Positions 7,982 to 16,100 of a stretch of 64,000 nt of DNA are shown here, piece after piece. Positions within the stretch are counted from its first letter, which is position 1. Each line of letters opens with the position of its first letter. Origin of the DNA: Streptomyces fradiae (GTDB lineage Bacteria > Actinomycetota > Actinomycetes > Streptomycetales > Streptomycetaceae); assembly GCF_041270065.1 (NCBI RefSeq), contig NZ_CP065958.1, positions 2,356,001 through 2,420,000 of the forward strand, in the 5' to 3' direction. The position numbers and the translations under genes were made by a program. Below the pieces are notes generated by a model. It saw only the letters and a list, made by a program, of their open reading frames with translations. It was not told where the DNA came from and did no database searches.

Positions 7982-9013
7982 ATGGCGAAGATCAAGCCCA
8001 GCAAGGGCCACCCCTACGCGCGCATCATGGGTGTCGGCGGCTACCGCCCGACCCGTGTGGTGCCCAACGAGGTGATCCTCGAGAAGATCGACTCGTCCGA
8101 CGAGTGGATCCGCTCGCGCTCCGGCATCGCGACCCGTCACTGGGCGTCCCCCGAGGAGACCGTCACCGCGATGTCGGTGGAGGCCGCGGGCAAGGCCGTC
8201 GCCGACGCCGGGATCACCCCCGAGCAGATCGGCGCGGTCATCGTCTCGACGGTGTCGCACTTCAAGCAGACCCCGGCCGTGGCCACCGAGATCGCCGACA
8301 AGGTCGGCGCCGGCAAGCCCGCCGCCTTCGACATCTCCGCCGGCTGCGCGGGCTTCGGCTACGGCCTCACCCTCGCCAAGGGCATGATCGTCGAGGGTTC
8401 GGCCGAGTACGTCCTCGTGATCGGCGTCGAGCGGCTGAGCGACCTGACGGATCTGGAGGACCGTGCGACGGCCTTCCTGTTCGGCGACGGCGCCGGCGCG
8501 GTCATCGTCGGCCCGTCCGACGAGCCGCACATCGGCCCCACCGTGTGGGGTTCGGAGGGCGACAAGGCCGAGACGATCAAGCAGACCGTGCCGTGGAACG
8601 AGTTCCAGGTCGGCGACGTGTCGAAGCTGCCCCTCAACGAAGCGGGCGAGATCAAGTTCCCCGCCATCACGCAGGAGGGCCAGGCGGTCTTCCGCTGGGC
8701 CGTCTTCGAGATGGCGAAGGTCGCCCAGCAGGCGCTGGACGCCGCCGGCATCTCGGCGGACGACCTGGACGTCTTCATCCCGCACCAGGCCAACATGCGG
8801 ATCATCGACTCGATGGTGAAGACCCTCAAGCTGCCGGAGCACGTCACGGTCGCCCGTGACATCGAGACCACCGGCAACACCTCGGCCGCCTCGATCCCGC
8901 TCGCGATGGAGCGGCTCCTGGCGACCGGCAAGGCCAAGAGCGGCGACACGGCGCTCATCATCGGCTTCGGGGCGGGTCTCGTCTTCGCCGCGACGGTCGT
9001 TACTCTCCCCTAG
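7982..9013 (+). CDS. fabH: Beta-ketoacyl-ACP synthase III FabH
   Basis: 343 residues. FabH condenses an acyl-CoA starter (branched starters in Streptomyces) with malonyl-ACP to begin chain building. The Cys-His-Asn triad is visible: SAGCAGFGYG (Cys122), IPHQANMRI (His268) and GNTSAASIP (Asn299). The ATG at 7982 is preferred over a GTG at 7970 because AAGGAG lies about 10 bases upstream, while the GTG directly abuts it. Second gene of the fab operon. Confidence 0.97.
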   Translation: MAKIKPSKGHPYARIMGVGGYRPTRVVPNEVILEKIDSSDEWIRSRSGIATRHWASPEETVTAMSVEAAGKAVADAGITPEQIGAVIVSTVSHFKQTPAVATEIADKVGAGKPAAFDISAGCAGFGYGLTLAKGMIVEGSAEYVLVIGVERLSDLTDLEDRATAFLFGDGAGAVIVGPSDEPHIGPTVWGSEGDKAETIKQTVPWNEFQVGDVSKLPLNEAGEIKFPAITQEGQAVFRWAVFEMAKVAQQALDAAGISADDLDVFIPHQANMRIIDSMVKTLKLPEHVTVARDIETTGNTSAASIPLAMERLLATGKAKSGDTALIIGFGAGLVFAATVVTLP

Positions 9014-9073
9014 GCACTCCGGATCTTCCGGAAGCCGATTTTCCTCAGTACAGACACAAGAAGGAGCGCCACC

Positions 9074-9322
9074 ATGGCCGCCACCGAGAAGGAGATCGTC
9101 GACGGTCTCGCCGAGATCGTGAACGAGATCGCCGGCATCCCGGTCGAGGACGTCGAGCTCGACAAGTCCTTCACCGACGACCTGGACGTCGACTCCCTGT
9201 CCATGGTCGAGGTCGTCGTCGCCGCCGAAGAGCGCTTCGACGTCAAGATCCCCGACGAGGACGTCAAGAACCTCAAGACGGTCGGCGACGCGACCAGCTA
9301 CATCCTCAAGCACCAGGCCTGA
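9074..9322 (+). CDS. acpP: Acyl carrier protein
   Basis: 82 residues, acidic, with the phosphopantetheine attachment site DVDSLSMVEVV at Ser41. It carries the growing acyl chain between the fatty acid synthase enzymes. AAGGAG lies 8 bases before the ATG, a strong site suited to a highly expressed protein. It stands between fabH and fabF. The gap to fabF contains hairpins that may lower read-through so that ACP is made in excess. Confidence 0.97.
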   Translation: MAATEKEIVDGLAEIVNEIAGIPVEDVELDKSFTDDLDVDSLSMVEVVVAAEERFDVKIPDEDVKNLKTVGDATSYILKHQA

Positions 9323-9333
9323 TTCGGGGCCCG

Positions 9334-9388
9334 GCCGGACCCCGGTCCGGCTGAACCGGTTCGCCACCCGGCGGTGGCGCCGTTTTTC
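9334..9388 (+). terminator. Possible attenuator between acpP and fabF
   Basis: Two hairpins follow acpP: a perfect 8-bp stem with a 2-base spacer (9334-9351) and a 6-bp stem GCCACC/GGTGGC with a 4-base loop (9363-9378). The second is followed after three bases by a run of five T (9382-9386). This is a rare intrinsic-terminator shape for such a GC-rich genome. A partial terminator here would raise ACP relative to FabF. Confidence 0.4.
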
Positions 9389-9418
9389 GACCATCACACA
9401 CATGGAGAAAGAATTCCT

Positions 9419-10681
9419 GTGAGCTCGACCAATCGCACCGTGGTCGTCACCGGTATCGGCGCAACCACTCCGCTGGGTGGCGACTCCGCTTCGACCTGGG
9501 AAGGTCTGCTGGCGGGGCGCTCCGGCGTCCGGCCCCTGGAGGGCGAGCGCTTCGCGGAGCTGCCCGTACGGATCGCCGCGCTCGCCGCGGTGGACCCCTC
9601 CGAGGTGCTGCCCCGGCCGCTGGCCCGCAAGCTGGACCGCTCGGCGCAGTTCGCGCTGATCGCGGCCCGCGAGGCGTGGGCCGACGCGGGCTACACCGCC
9701 CCGGCCGGTGAGGACGAGAAGATCGCGCCCGAGCGGCTCGGCTCCGTCATCGCCTCCGGCATCGGCGGTGTCACGACTCTGCTCGACCAGTACGACGTGC
9801 TGAAGGAGTCCGGCGTGCGCCGCGTCTCCCCGCACACCGTGCCGATGCTCATGCCCAACAGCCCCTCCGCCAACGTCGGCCTGGAGGTGAACGCCCGGGC
9901 GGGCGTGCACACCCCGGTCTCCGCGTGCGCGTCGGGTGCCGAGGCCATCGGCTACGCCATCGAGATGATCCGCACCGGCCGTGCCGACGTGGTCGTCGCC
10001 GGCGGCACCGAGGCGGCGATCCACCCGCTGCCGATCGCGGCCTTCGCCAACATGATGGCGATGTCCAAGAACAACGACGAGCCCCAGAAGGCCTCCCGCC
10101 CCTACGACAAGGCGCGCGACGGCTTCATCCTGGGCGAGGGCGCGGGCGTCATCGTGCTCGAGTCCGAGGAGCACGCCAAGGCGCGCGGCGCGAAGATCTA
10201 CTGCGAGGCGCTGGGCCAGGGCCTGTCGGCCGACAGCCACCACATCGCGCAGCCCGAGCCGACCGGCCGGGGCATCGCCGCCGCCCTGCAGCACCTCCTC
10301 GACACCTCGGACCTGAAGCCCGCCGAGGTCGTCCACCTCAACGCGCACGCCACGTCGACGCCGCAGGGCGACGTCGCCGAGATCAAGGCGCTGCGGAAGG
10401 TCCTGGGCGACGACCTGTCCCACGTCGCGATCTCCGCGACCAAGTCGATGACCGGCCACCTCCTCGGCGGCGCCGGCGGCATCGAGACGGTCGCCACGGT
10501 CCTCGCGCTCCACAACCGCCTGGCCCCGCCGACGATCAACGTCGACGACCTGGACCCGGAGGTCGACGCGGACATCGTCATCGACGAGCCGCGCGAGCTG
10601 CCGCAGGGCACGATCGCCGCGATCAACAACAGCTTCGGCTTCGGCGGCCACAACGTGGTGCTCGCGTTCCGTTCGGTCTGA
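9419..10681 (+). CDS. fabF: Beta-ketoacyl-ACP synthase II FabF
   Basis: 420 residues from GTG at 9419, preceded by GGAGAAAG. FabF performs the elongating condensations of fatty acid synthesis. The Cys-His-His triad is present in SACASGAE (Cys170), NAHATSTPQGD and KSMTGHLLGGAG. The C-terminal NNSFGFGGHN loop is also intact. It is the last gene of the operon and is followed by a strong terminator. An upstream start at 9374 would add residues unlike any KAS and was rejected. Confidence 0.97.
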   Translation: MSSTNRTVVVTGIGATTPLGGDSASTWEGLLAGRSGVRPLEGERFAELPVRIAALAAVDPSEVLPRPLARKLDRSAQFALIAAREAWADAGYTAPAGEDEKIAPERLGSVIASGIGGVTTLLDQYDVLKESGVRRVSPHTVPMLMPNSPSANVGLEVNARAGVHTPVSACASGAEAIGYAIEMIRTGRADVVVAGGTEAAIHPLPIAAFANMMAMSKNNDEPQKASRPYDKARDGFILGEGAGVIVLESEEHAKARGAKIYCEALGQGLSADSHHIAQPEPTGRGIAAALQHLLDTSDLKPAEVVHLNAHATSTPQGDVAEIKALRKVLGDDLSHVAISATKSMTGHLLGGAGGIETVATVLALHNRLAPPTINVDDLDPEVDADIVIDEPRELPQGTIAAINNSFGFGGHNVVLAFRSV

Positions 10682-10702
10682 TCGGACGTCACAGCGCGGG
10701 CG

Positions 10703-10748
10703 GAAAGCCCCCTGCCGGAACACACCCGTGTTCCGGCAGGGGGCTTTC
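10703..10748. terminator. Strong bidirectional terminator after fabF
   Basis: A perfect 21-bp stem (10703-10723 with 10728-10748) and a 4-base loop lie 21 bp after the fabF stop. The outer stem is GAAAG/CTTTC, giving a T-rich exit in both directions. It also serves the convergent small membrane protein gene ending at 10755. Confidence 0.9.
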
Positions 10749-10754
10749 GGCTGG

Positions 10755-11132
10755 CTAGGGCCGGTCCGGGGCGAAGTCCCTCGCGTCGGGCCAGACCATC
10801 CAGAGGACGGTCAGGAAGACGGCGAGAGCGAGGAAGGCGAGCGGGAGGACGGCGCCGTCGGGCACGCCTCGGCGGCGGGCGGCGGGCTTCCGGATCTCCG
10901 GTTTCCGGTCCTCCGGTTTCCTGTCCTCGGGCTGCCCGTCGTGCTTCTCAAGGGCCACCGGCCCCTGGGGCCCGGCCTCCTCGGGCGCGGGCCGCCTCCG
11001 CCGGCCCAGCGCGTACCCGGCCGCGAACGCCGCCGCCACGCCCGCCGCGGTGGCCGGCCACCACCACGAGACGCCGTCTCCGGACAGCAGTACGGCGGCC
11101 GTGCCGGCCGCCGTGGTTCCCCGCGTCTCCAT
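10755..11132 (-). CDS. Small membrane protein of unknown function
   Basis: 125 residues. There is a hydrophobic segment near residues 20-43 (VSWWWPATAAGVAAAFAAGY), then RRRR, then a charged linker with the short repeat EDRKPEDRKPEIRKP, then a second membrane segment (LPLAFLALAVFLTVLWMVW). Both ends should lie on the same side. I do not recognise a family. It starts 6 bp after the DUF3145 stop and its AGGAG overlaps that stop, so the two are very likely one operon. Confidence 0.6.
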   Translation of the reverse strand: METRGTTAAGTAAVLLSGDGVSWWWPATAAGVAAAFAAGYALGRRRRPAPEEAGPQGPVALEKHDGQPEDRKPEDRKPEIRKPAARRRGVPDGAVLPLAFLALAVFLTVLWMVWPDARDFAPDRP

Positions 11133-11138
11133 CAGCTC

Positions 11139-11633
11139 CTAGACCACCTGGTGCAGCCAGCGGACCGGGGCGCCCTCGCCCGCGTACCGGAAGGGCTCCA
11201 GCTCGTCGTCCCAGGGCTTGCCGAGGAGCTTGGAGATCTCGGCCTCCAGGACCGTCTCGCCCTGCGCGGCGCGGGCCAGGGCGGCGCGCAGCCGGTCCTC
11301 GGGGATCAGGATGTCGCCGTGGATGCCGGTGACCGCGTGGAAGATGCCGAGGTCCGGGGTGGCGCTGTAGCGCTCGCCCTCGGCGGTGGCGCAGGGCTCG
11401 GCCGTGACCTCGAAGCGGAGCAGCTGCCAGCCGCGCAGGGCGGAGGCGAGTTTGGAGGCGGTGCCGGTCTCGCCCTGCCAGGAGAACTCGGCTCTCCACG
11501 TGCCCGGGGACGCGGGCTGCCGGATCCAGTCGAGCTGGACCCGCGCACCGAGGACGCCCGCGACCGCCCATTCGACGTGCGGGCAGAGCGCGCGCGGTGC
11601 GGAGTGAACGTACAGGACTCCACGTGTCGTCAC
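11139..11633 (-). CDS. DUF3145-family protein
   Basis: 164 residues from GTG at 11633, with GGAGG five bases upstream. The opening TTRGVLYVHSAPRALCPHVE and the closing PFRYAGEGAPVRWLHQVV are typical of DUF3145, a family restricted to actinobacteria and usually found next to the fab operon, as here. The function is unknown. Conserved linkage suggests a link to lipid or envelope metabolism. A longer frame upstream to 11864 is rejected because the extra residues are not part of the family. Confidence 0.9.
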   Translation of the reverse strand: MTTRGVLYVHSAPRALCPHVEWAVAGVLGARVQLDWIRQPASPGTWRAEFSWQGETGTASKLASALRGWQLLRFEVTAEPCATAEGERYSATPDLGIFHAVTGIHGDILIPEDRLRAALARAAQGETVLEAEISKLLGKPWDDELEPFRYAGEGAPVRWLHQVV

Positions 11634-11893
11634 CGGGACCTCCAGTGTGGGACGAGGTTCGCCTTTCCCAGCGGCCTCAGTAAACAACATCACGAAGAAG
11701 CGGCTTCGCAAACCCCCAAAAAGGGGACAGCATGTGACGTGATGTAATTTACCGGAGCCGATCGGCAGGGGCGCCTCTGGTTCGACGGGGGAAAAGCTAC
11801 CGTGCCGCGCCCGGGTCGGGGTGACGTACGGTCGGTCGGGGACGGGTGGACACCAAGCTTTCACTCGCGAGGACGCCGAGGAGGGGCCGCGGG

Positions 11894-12787
11894 ATGCCGC
11901 ACGGGCGAGACCGATTCCGTACCGCCGTCGCGGGGACGGCGCTGCTGTGCGCCGTGACGGTGCTCGCGGGCTGTTCGGGCGGCGGTGACGGGCCGGGCCC
12001 GCGGGCGGCGAGCGCCTCGCCGAAGCCGACGCCTCCGCCGAAGCCGGTGTGGAACGTCTCCCCCTCCTCGGTCGCCGCGGTCGGCGACTCCATCACCCGC
12101 GCCTTCGACGCCTGTACGGTCCTGGCGGACTGCCCCGAGATGTCCTGGGCGACCGGCACGGACGCCGAGGTCAACAGCCTGGCGCTGCGGCTGCTCGGCC
12201 CGGCGCGGGTGGCCGGCCGGAGCTGGAACCTGGCCCGTACCGGGGCGCGGATGGCGGAGCTGCCGGAGCAGATGGCCGCGGCGGCGGCCGAACGGCCCGA
12301 GCTGGTCACGGTGATGATGGGCGCGAACGACGCGTGCCGGGCCCGGGCCGAGGAGATGACCCCGGTCGGGGATTTCCGGGCCTCCTTCGCGGCGGCGCTC
12401 ACCCGGCTCCGCGCCGGGGCGCCGAAGGCCCAGGTGTACGTGTCGAGCCTGCCCGACCTGCACCGCCTCTGGGAGACCGGCCGGGTCAGCCCGCTGGGCC
12501 GCCAGGTGTGGCAGCTGGGCATCTGCGGCGCCATGCTCAAGGACCCGACCGACCTGGGCCCGACCGCCGAACGCCGCCGCACCGCGGTGCGGGACCGGGT
12601 GGTGGCGTACAACCGGGTCCTGCGCGAGGAGTGCGCGAAGGACGCCCGCTGCCGCTACGACGGCGGCGCCGTCTTCGGCTTCGCCTTCGACCAGCCGCAA
12701 CTGAGCCCCTGGGACTTCTTCCACCCGAGCAAGTCCGGCCAGGCGCGGCTCGCGGAGCTCGCGTACCGGCAGATCACCAAGGCGTAG
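11894..12787 (+). CDS. SGNH/GDSL-family hydrolase lipoprotein
   Basis: 297 residues from the ATG at 11894, which follows GAGGAGGGG. A lipobox VLAGC ends the signal peptide. A Ser/Pro/Lys linker follows, then the hydrolase fold: AVGDSITRAF (nucleophile Ser66), MMGANDAC (block III Gly-x-Asn-Asp) and WDFFHPS (Asp-x-x-His). The protein should be a surface-anchored esterase or lipase. The substrate is not readable. An earlier start at 11846 would place a long basic stretch before the signal peptide and was rejected. Confidence 0.9.
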   Translation: MPHGRDRFRTAVAGTALLCAVTVLAGCSGGGDGPGPRAASASPKPTPPPKPVWNVSPSSVAAVGDSITRAFDACTVLADCPEMSWATGTDAEVNSLALRLLGPARVAGRSWNLARTGARMAELPEQMAAAAAERPELVTVMMGANDACRARAEEMTPVGDFRASFAAALTRLRAGAPKAQVYVSSLPDLHRLWETGRVSPLGRQVWQLGICGAMLKDPTDLGPTAERRRTAVRDRVVAYNRVLREECAKDARCRYDGGAVFGFAFDQPQLSPWDFFHPSKSGQARLAELAYRQITKA

Positions 12788-12833
12788 GGCCCCGGGGCGG
12801 ATGTCAGGGTCCGTCCCGGGGCCGGTCTCAGGG
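12788..12833. terminator. Bidirectional terminator between the GDSL and GH3 genes
   Basis: A 14-bp stem with one mismatch (12788-12801 with 12820-12833, core GGCCCCGGG/CCCGGGGCC) begins at the GDSL stop codon and ends 6 bp from the convergent GH3 stop. It is suitable for both genes. Confidence 0.7.
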
Positions 12834-12838
12834 GCGCG

Positions 12839-15310
12839 TCAGGGGGTGACGCGGGTGGTGAGGCGGGGGTCGGTGAGGGAGTGGGCGGCGAGGAGGTCGT
12901 AGGGGCCGGGGATCGGGGTCCAGGCTGCCTGCTCCTCGTTCCAGATCTCGAAGGCGCGGCGCGGGAGGTCGACGGTGACCTCGACGGTCTCGCCGGGGGC
13001 GGCCTCGACGCTCGCGAAGCCGGCCAGCCAGCGGGCGGGGCGTTCGACGGTGTCGGCGACGGGGGCCAGGTAGAGCTGGACGACCTCGCGGCCGGTGCGG
13101 GGGCCGGTGTTGGTGAGGCGGACCGTGGCGGACTCGGCGGTGGCCGTGAGCGCGTCGTACGACCAGGTCGTGTAGCCGAGGCCGTGGCCGAAGGGGTACG
13201 CGGGGACGGCGCCGGCCCGGTCCCAGGCGCGGTAGCCGATGAACAGGCCCTCGGCGTAGGCGAGTCGGCCGTCGGTCGGGGTGACCTCGGTGACCGGGAC
13301 GTCGGCGAGGGCGACCGGCCAGGTGGTGGGCAGCCGGCCGCCGGGCTCTTCGGCGCCGGTGAGGACGTCGGCGAGCGCGGCGCCGCCCTCCTGCCCCGGG
13401 AACCAGCTGAGCAGGATCGCGGCCACGTCCTCCCGCCAGGGCATCTCGACCGGGGAGCCGGCGTTGACGACCACGACCGTGTTCGGGTTGGCGGCGGCGA
13501 CGGCCCGTACGAGGTCGTCCTGGCGCCCCGGCAGGGCCAGGTCCTTGCGGTCGAAGCCCTCGGACTCGACGCGCTCGGTGGTGGCGACGACCACGACGGC
13601 GGTGTCGGCGGCGCGCGCCGAGGCGACGGCTTCGGCGATCAGTTCGTCGGGGTCACGGCGCGGACCGAGGTGGACGAAGGAGAACATGACGGCCGGCAGC
13701 GGCGCCGCGAACTCCTTGTCCAGGGTGTGCCGGAGGGAGACCTCGACGGTCTCGCCGGCCGTGAGGGCGACCTTGCCGCGCTCGACGGGCGAGCCGAAGA
13801 ACGCCTCGAAGGGGTCGGTCTCGGGCCCCATGGACTGCACGCCGTCGAAGAGGACCCGGCCGCCGACGGTGAGCGCGTACGCACCGAGGCCGCGGGTGCC
13901 GAAGGAGTGCTCGCCGCTCTCGCGCGGGGTGAAGGTGCCGGTGACCTCGATGGAGGCGAGGGCTTCGTGGGTGACGCCGGCCGGGAGGTCGTCGCCGATC
14001 CACTGGACCTGGCCGTTGGGCAGGCTGCCCTCGCCGATGACCGCGCCGGAGGCGTCCCGGCACACGGCGCGCAGGGTGAACCCCTGGTCGGCGGGGGCGA
14101 GTTCGTCGCTGGGGTCGGCGCCGATCACGTACGAGAGGCTGCCCTCGGGGAGCGCGGCGGTCAGGCCGTCGAGCGGGGAGACGACGTGCTCGGGGAAGAC
14201 CTGGGCGGAGCCGCCGCCGAGGACCCGGGCGTCGCGGGCGGCGGCGCCGGAGAGCGCGACCGAACCGGCTCGCAGGGGCAGGGCCGCGCCCTCGTCACGT
14301 ACCTCGTTCCGTACGAGGACGAAACCGCGGCGGGCGATCTCGCGGGCGAGGGCGTCGCCGTCGATCGCGGCGGGCGGCTCGGTGACGGCGGCGGGGGCGC
14401 CGTCGAGGACGCCGACTCGGGCGGCGAGCCGGAGCACGTTGCGCACGGCGGTGTCGACGGTGGCCTCGGCGACCTCGCCGGACCGGACGGCGGCGGCGAG
14501 CGCCTCGCCGTACACGGTCCGCGGCCCGGGCATGGCGACGTCGAGGCCGCCCTCGATGTCGCCGGTGGTGGAGCGGGCGGCCATCCAGTCGGAGACGTTG
14601 TAGCCGTCGAAGCCCCACTCGCCGCGCAGCACCTCGTTCACCAGGTGGCGGTGCTCGGTCATCGTCACGCCGTTGACCTGGTTGTAGGCGGTCATGATGC
14701 CCCAGGGGTGGGCGTTGGCGACGATGGCCTCGAAGGGCGCGAGGTAGAGCTCGCGCAGCGGGCGGGGGGCGATCTCGTTGTCGACGGTGAAGCGGTCGGT
14801 CTCGGCGTCGTTGCCGACGAAGTGCTTGACGGTGGTGCCGACGCCGCCGTCCTGGACGCCCTGCACATAGCCGGTGCCGATGGCGCCGGTGAGGTACGGG
14901 TCCTCGCTGTACGCCTCGAAGTGGCGGCCGCCGAGCGGGGTGCGGTGCAGGTTGACGGTGGGTGCGAGGAGGACGTGGACGCCCTTGCGGCGGGCTTCCT
15001 GGGCGAGCAGCCGGCCCGCGCGGCGGGCGAGCTCCGGGTCCCAGGTGGCGGCGAGGGCGGTCGGGGACGGCAGCGCGACGGACGGGTCGTCGGCGGTCCA
15101 GCGGACGCCGCGGACGCCGATCGGGCCGTCCGACATGACCAGCGAGGCCAGGCCGATCTCGGGCAGGGCGGGCAGCGACCACATGTCCTGGCCGCCGAGC
15201 AGCCGGGTCTTGGCGTCCAGGTCGAGCTTGGCGAGCGCCGCCTCGACGGCTTCCTCGCGCACGGTGTCCGCGTGCGCCGCGTCGGTGTGCACCGCGTTCG
15301 TGTCTGCCAC
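12839..15310 (-). CDS. Glycoside hydrolase family 3 beta-glucosidase with PA14 insert
   Basis: 823 residues from GTG at 15310, with GGAGG upstream. The GH3 N-terminal domain shows KHFVGNDAETDR and the nucleophile aspartate in GYNVSDWMAARST. The (alpha/beta)6 domain, a PA14 module around residues 390-540 (FTPRESGEHSFGTRGLGAY) and a C-terminal fibronectin-III-like domain follow. It has no signal peptide, so it probably hydrolyses imported beta-linked oligosaccharides in the cytoplasm. It is divergent from a TetR regulator, with a palindrome between them. The upstream ATG at 15346 is possible but lacks a ribosome binding site. Confidence 0.93.
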   Translation of the reverse strand: MADTNAVHTDAAHADTVREEAVEAALAKLDLDAKTRLLGGQDMWSLPALPEIGLASLVMSDGPIGVRGVRWTADDPSVALPSPTALAATWDPELARRAGRLLAQEARRKGVHVLLAPTVNLHRTPLGGRHFEAYSEDPYLTGAIGTGYVQGVQDGGVGTTVKHFVGNDAETDRFTVDNEIAPRPLRELYLAPFEAIVANAHPWGIMTAYNQVNGVTMTEHRHLVNEVLRGEWGFDGYNVSDWMAARSTTGDIEGGLDVAMPGPRTVYGEALAAAVRSGEVAEATVDTAVRNVLRLAARVGVLDGAPAAVTEPPAAIDGDALAREIARRGFVLVRNEVRDEGAALPLRAGSVALSGAAARDARVLGGGSAQVFPEHVVSPLDGLTAALPEGSLSYVIGADPSDELAPADQGFTLRAVCRDASGAVIGEGSLPNGQVQWIGDDLPAGVTHEALASIEVTGTFTPRESGEHSFGTRGLGAYALTVGGRVLFDGVQSMGPETDPFEAFFGSPVERGKVALTAGETVEVSLRHTLDKEFAAPLPAVMFSFVHLGPRRDPDELIAEAVASARAADTAVVVVATTERVESEGFDRKDLALPGRQDDLVRAVAAANPNTVVVVNAGSPVEMPWREDVAAILLSWFPGQEGGAALADVLTGAEEPGGRLPTTWPVALADVPVTEVTPTDGRLAYAEGLFIGYRAWDRAGAVPAYPFGHGLGYTTWSYDALTATAESATVRLTNTGPRTGREVVQLYLAPVADTVERPARWLAGFASVEAAPGETVEVTVDLPRRAFEIWNEEQAAWTPIPGPYDLLAAHSLTDPRLTTRVTP

Positions 15311-15355
15311 GGCCGTACCTCCTCGTGGTGGGCGTTGTGCGGCCATGGTGACTCG

Positions 15356-15375
15356 CCTACCTGTAGATCGGTAGG
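15356..15375. promoter_or_regulatory. Candidate TetR operator CCTACC-N8-GGTAGG
   Basis: A 20-bp inverted repeat with 6-bp perfect arms lies in the 139-bp gap between the divergent GH3 beta-glucosidase and TetR genes. It is 45 bp upstream of the GH3 GTG and 74 bp upstream of the TetR ATG. Its size and place fit a TetR-dimer site controlling both genes. Confidence 0.55.
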
Positions 15376-15449
15376 TTACGTTAGCATTTCGTTATCAAAG
15401 GAATGGCGTACGGTCCTCACGACAGGGACCTGCGGAAGGGGGAACGGGC

Positions 15450-16019
15450 ATGGCGCGTACCAGGAGCGAGGAGCGCAAGGCGGAGATCGTCCGCGCCGCC
15501 CTGGAGGTGATCGCCGAGCGCGGCTACCGGGGCGCCTCCCTGGGCGCGGTCGCCGAACGGGTCGGGCTCACCCAGCAGGGTCTGCTGCACTACTTCCCCA
15601 CCAAGGAGGCGCTGCTCGTCGCCGTCCTGGAGGAGCGCGACCGCTGGGACACCAGCGGCGCCCGGGACCGGGAGCGGTGGCGGCTCGACCTCATGGAGTC
15701 GCTGGTCGAGTACAACGCGATGCGCCCGGGGATCGTGCAGACCTTCTCGGCGCTGCTCGGCGAGAGCGTCACCGAGGACCACCCGGCGCGGGCCTTCTTC
15801 ACCGAGCGCTACGCACAGGTGCGGGAGAACATGGCGGACGTGCTGCGCGCCGAGTTCGGCGACGAACTCCCGGGCGGGCTCACCCCGGAGCGGGCGGCAC
15901 CGCTGCTCACGGCGGTGATGGACGGCCTGCAGTACCAGTGGCTGCTCGACCCGGACGCGGTGGACATGCCGGCCGCCTTCCGGGACTTCGTACGCCTGCT
16001 GCGGCCCGAGGAGCGATAA
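15450..16019 (+). CDS. TetR/AcrR-family regulator
   Basis: 189 residues. The N-terminal helix-turn-helix reads RAALEVIAERGYRGASLGAV then GLTQQGLLHYFPTKEALL. The C-terminal ligand domain is not assignable. It is divergent from the GH3 beta-glucosidase gene. Beta-glucosidase genes in Streptomyces are often next to their own repressor, so it probably responds to a beta-glucoside or its product. GGGGGAAC lies before the ATG. Confidence 0.88.
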   Translation: MARTRSEERKAEIVRAALEVIAERGYRGASLGAVAERVGLTQQGLLHYFPTKEALLVAVLEERDRWDTSGARDRERWRLDLMESLVEYNAMRPGIVQTFSALLGESVTEDHPARAFFTERYAQVRENMADVLRAEFGDELPGGLTPERAAPLLTAVMDGLQYQWLLDPDAVDMPAAFRDFVRLLRPEER

Positions 16020-16020
16020 G

Positions 16021-16061
16021 GCACCCGGCCCACCCCCTCCGAGAAGGGGTGGGCCGGGTGC
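16021..16061. terminator. Terminator between TetR and serine hydrolase genes
   Basis: A perfect 16-bp stem (16021-16036 with 16046-16061) with a 9-base loop starts right after the TetR stop codon. The convergent serine hydrolase gene ends 40 bp farther on, so it can serve both. Confidence 0.8.
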
Positions 16062-16100
16062 GGTGCGCGTCCGGGGTCGCCGGCCGTGACGGCCGGTGGC

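Noticed and set aside
6938..10723. Minus-strand 1,261-residue reading frame across the fab operon
   Set aside because: It is antisense to fabD, fabH, acpP and fabF. High third-position GC leaves the opposite strand open; the product is His/Arg/Gly-rich without domains.
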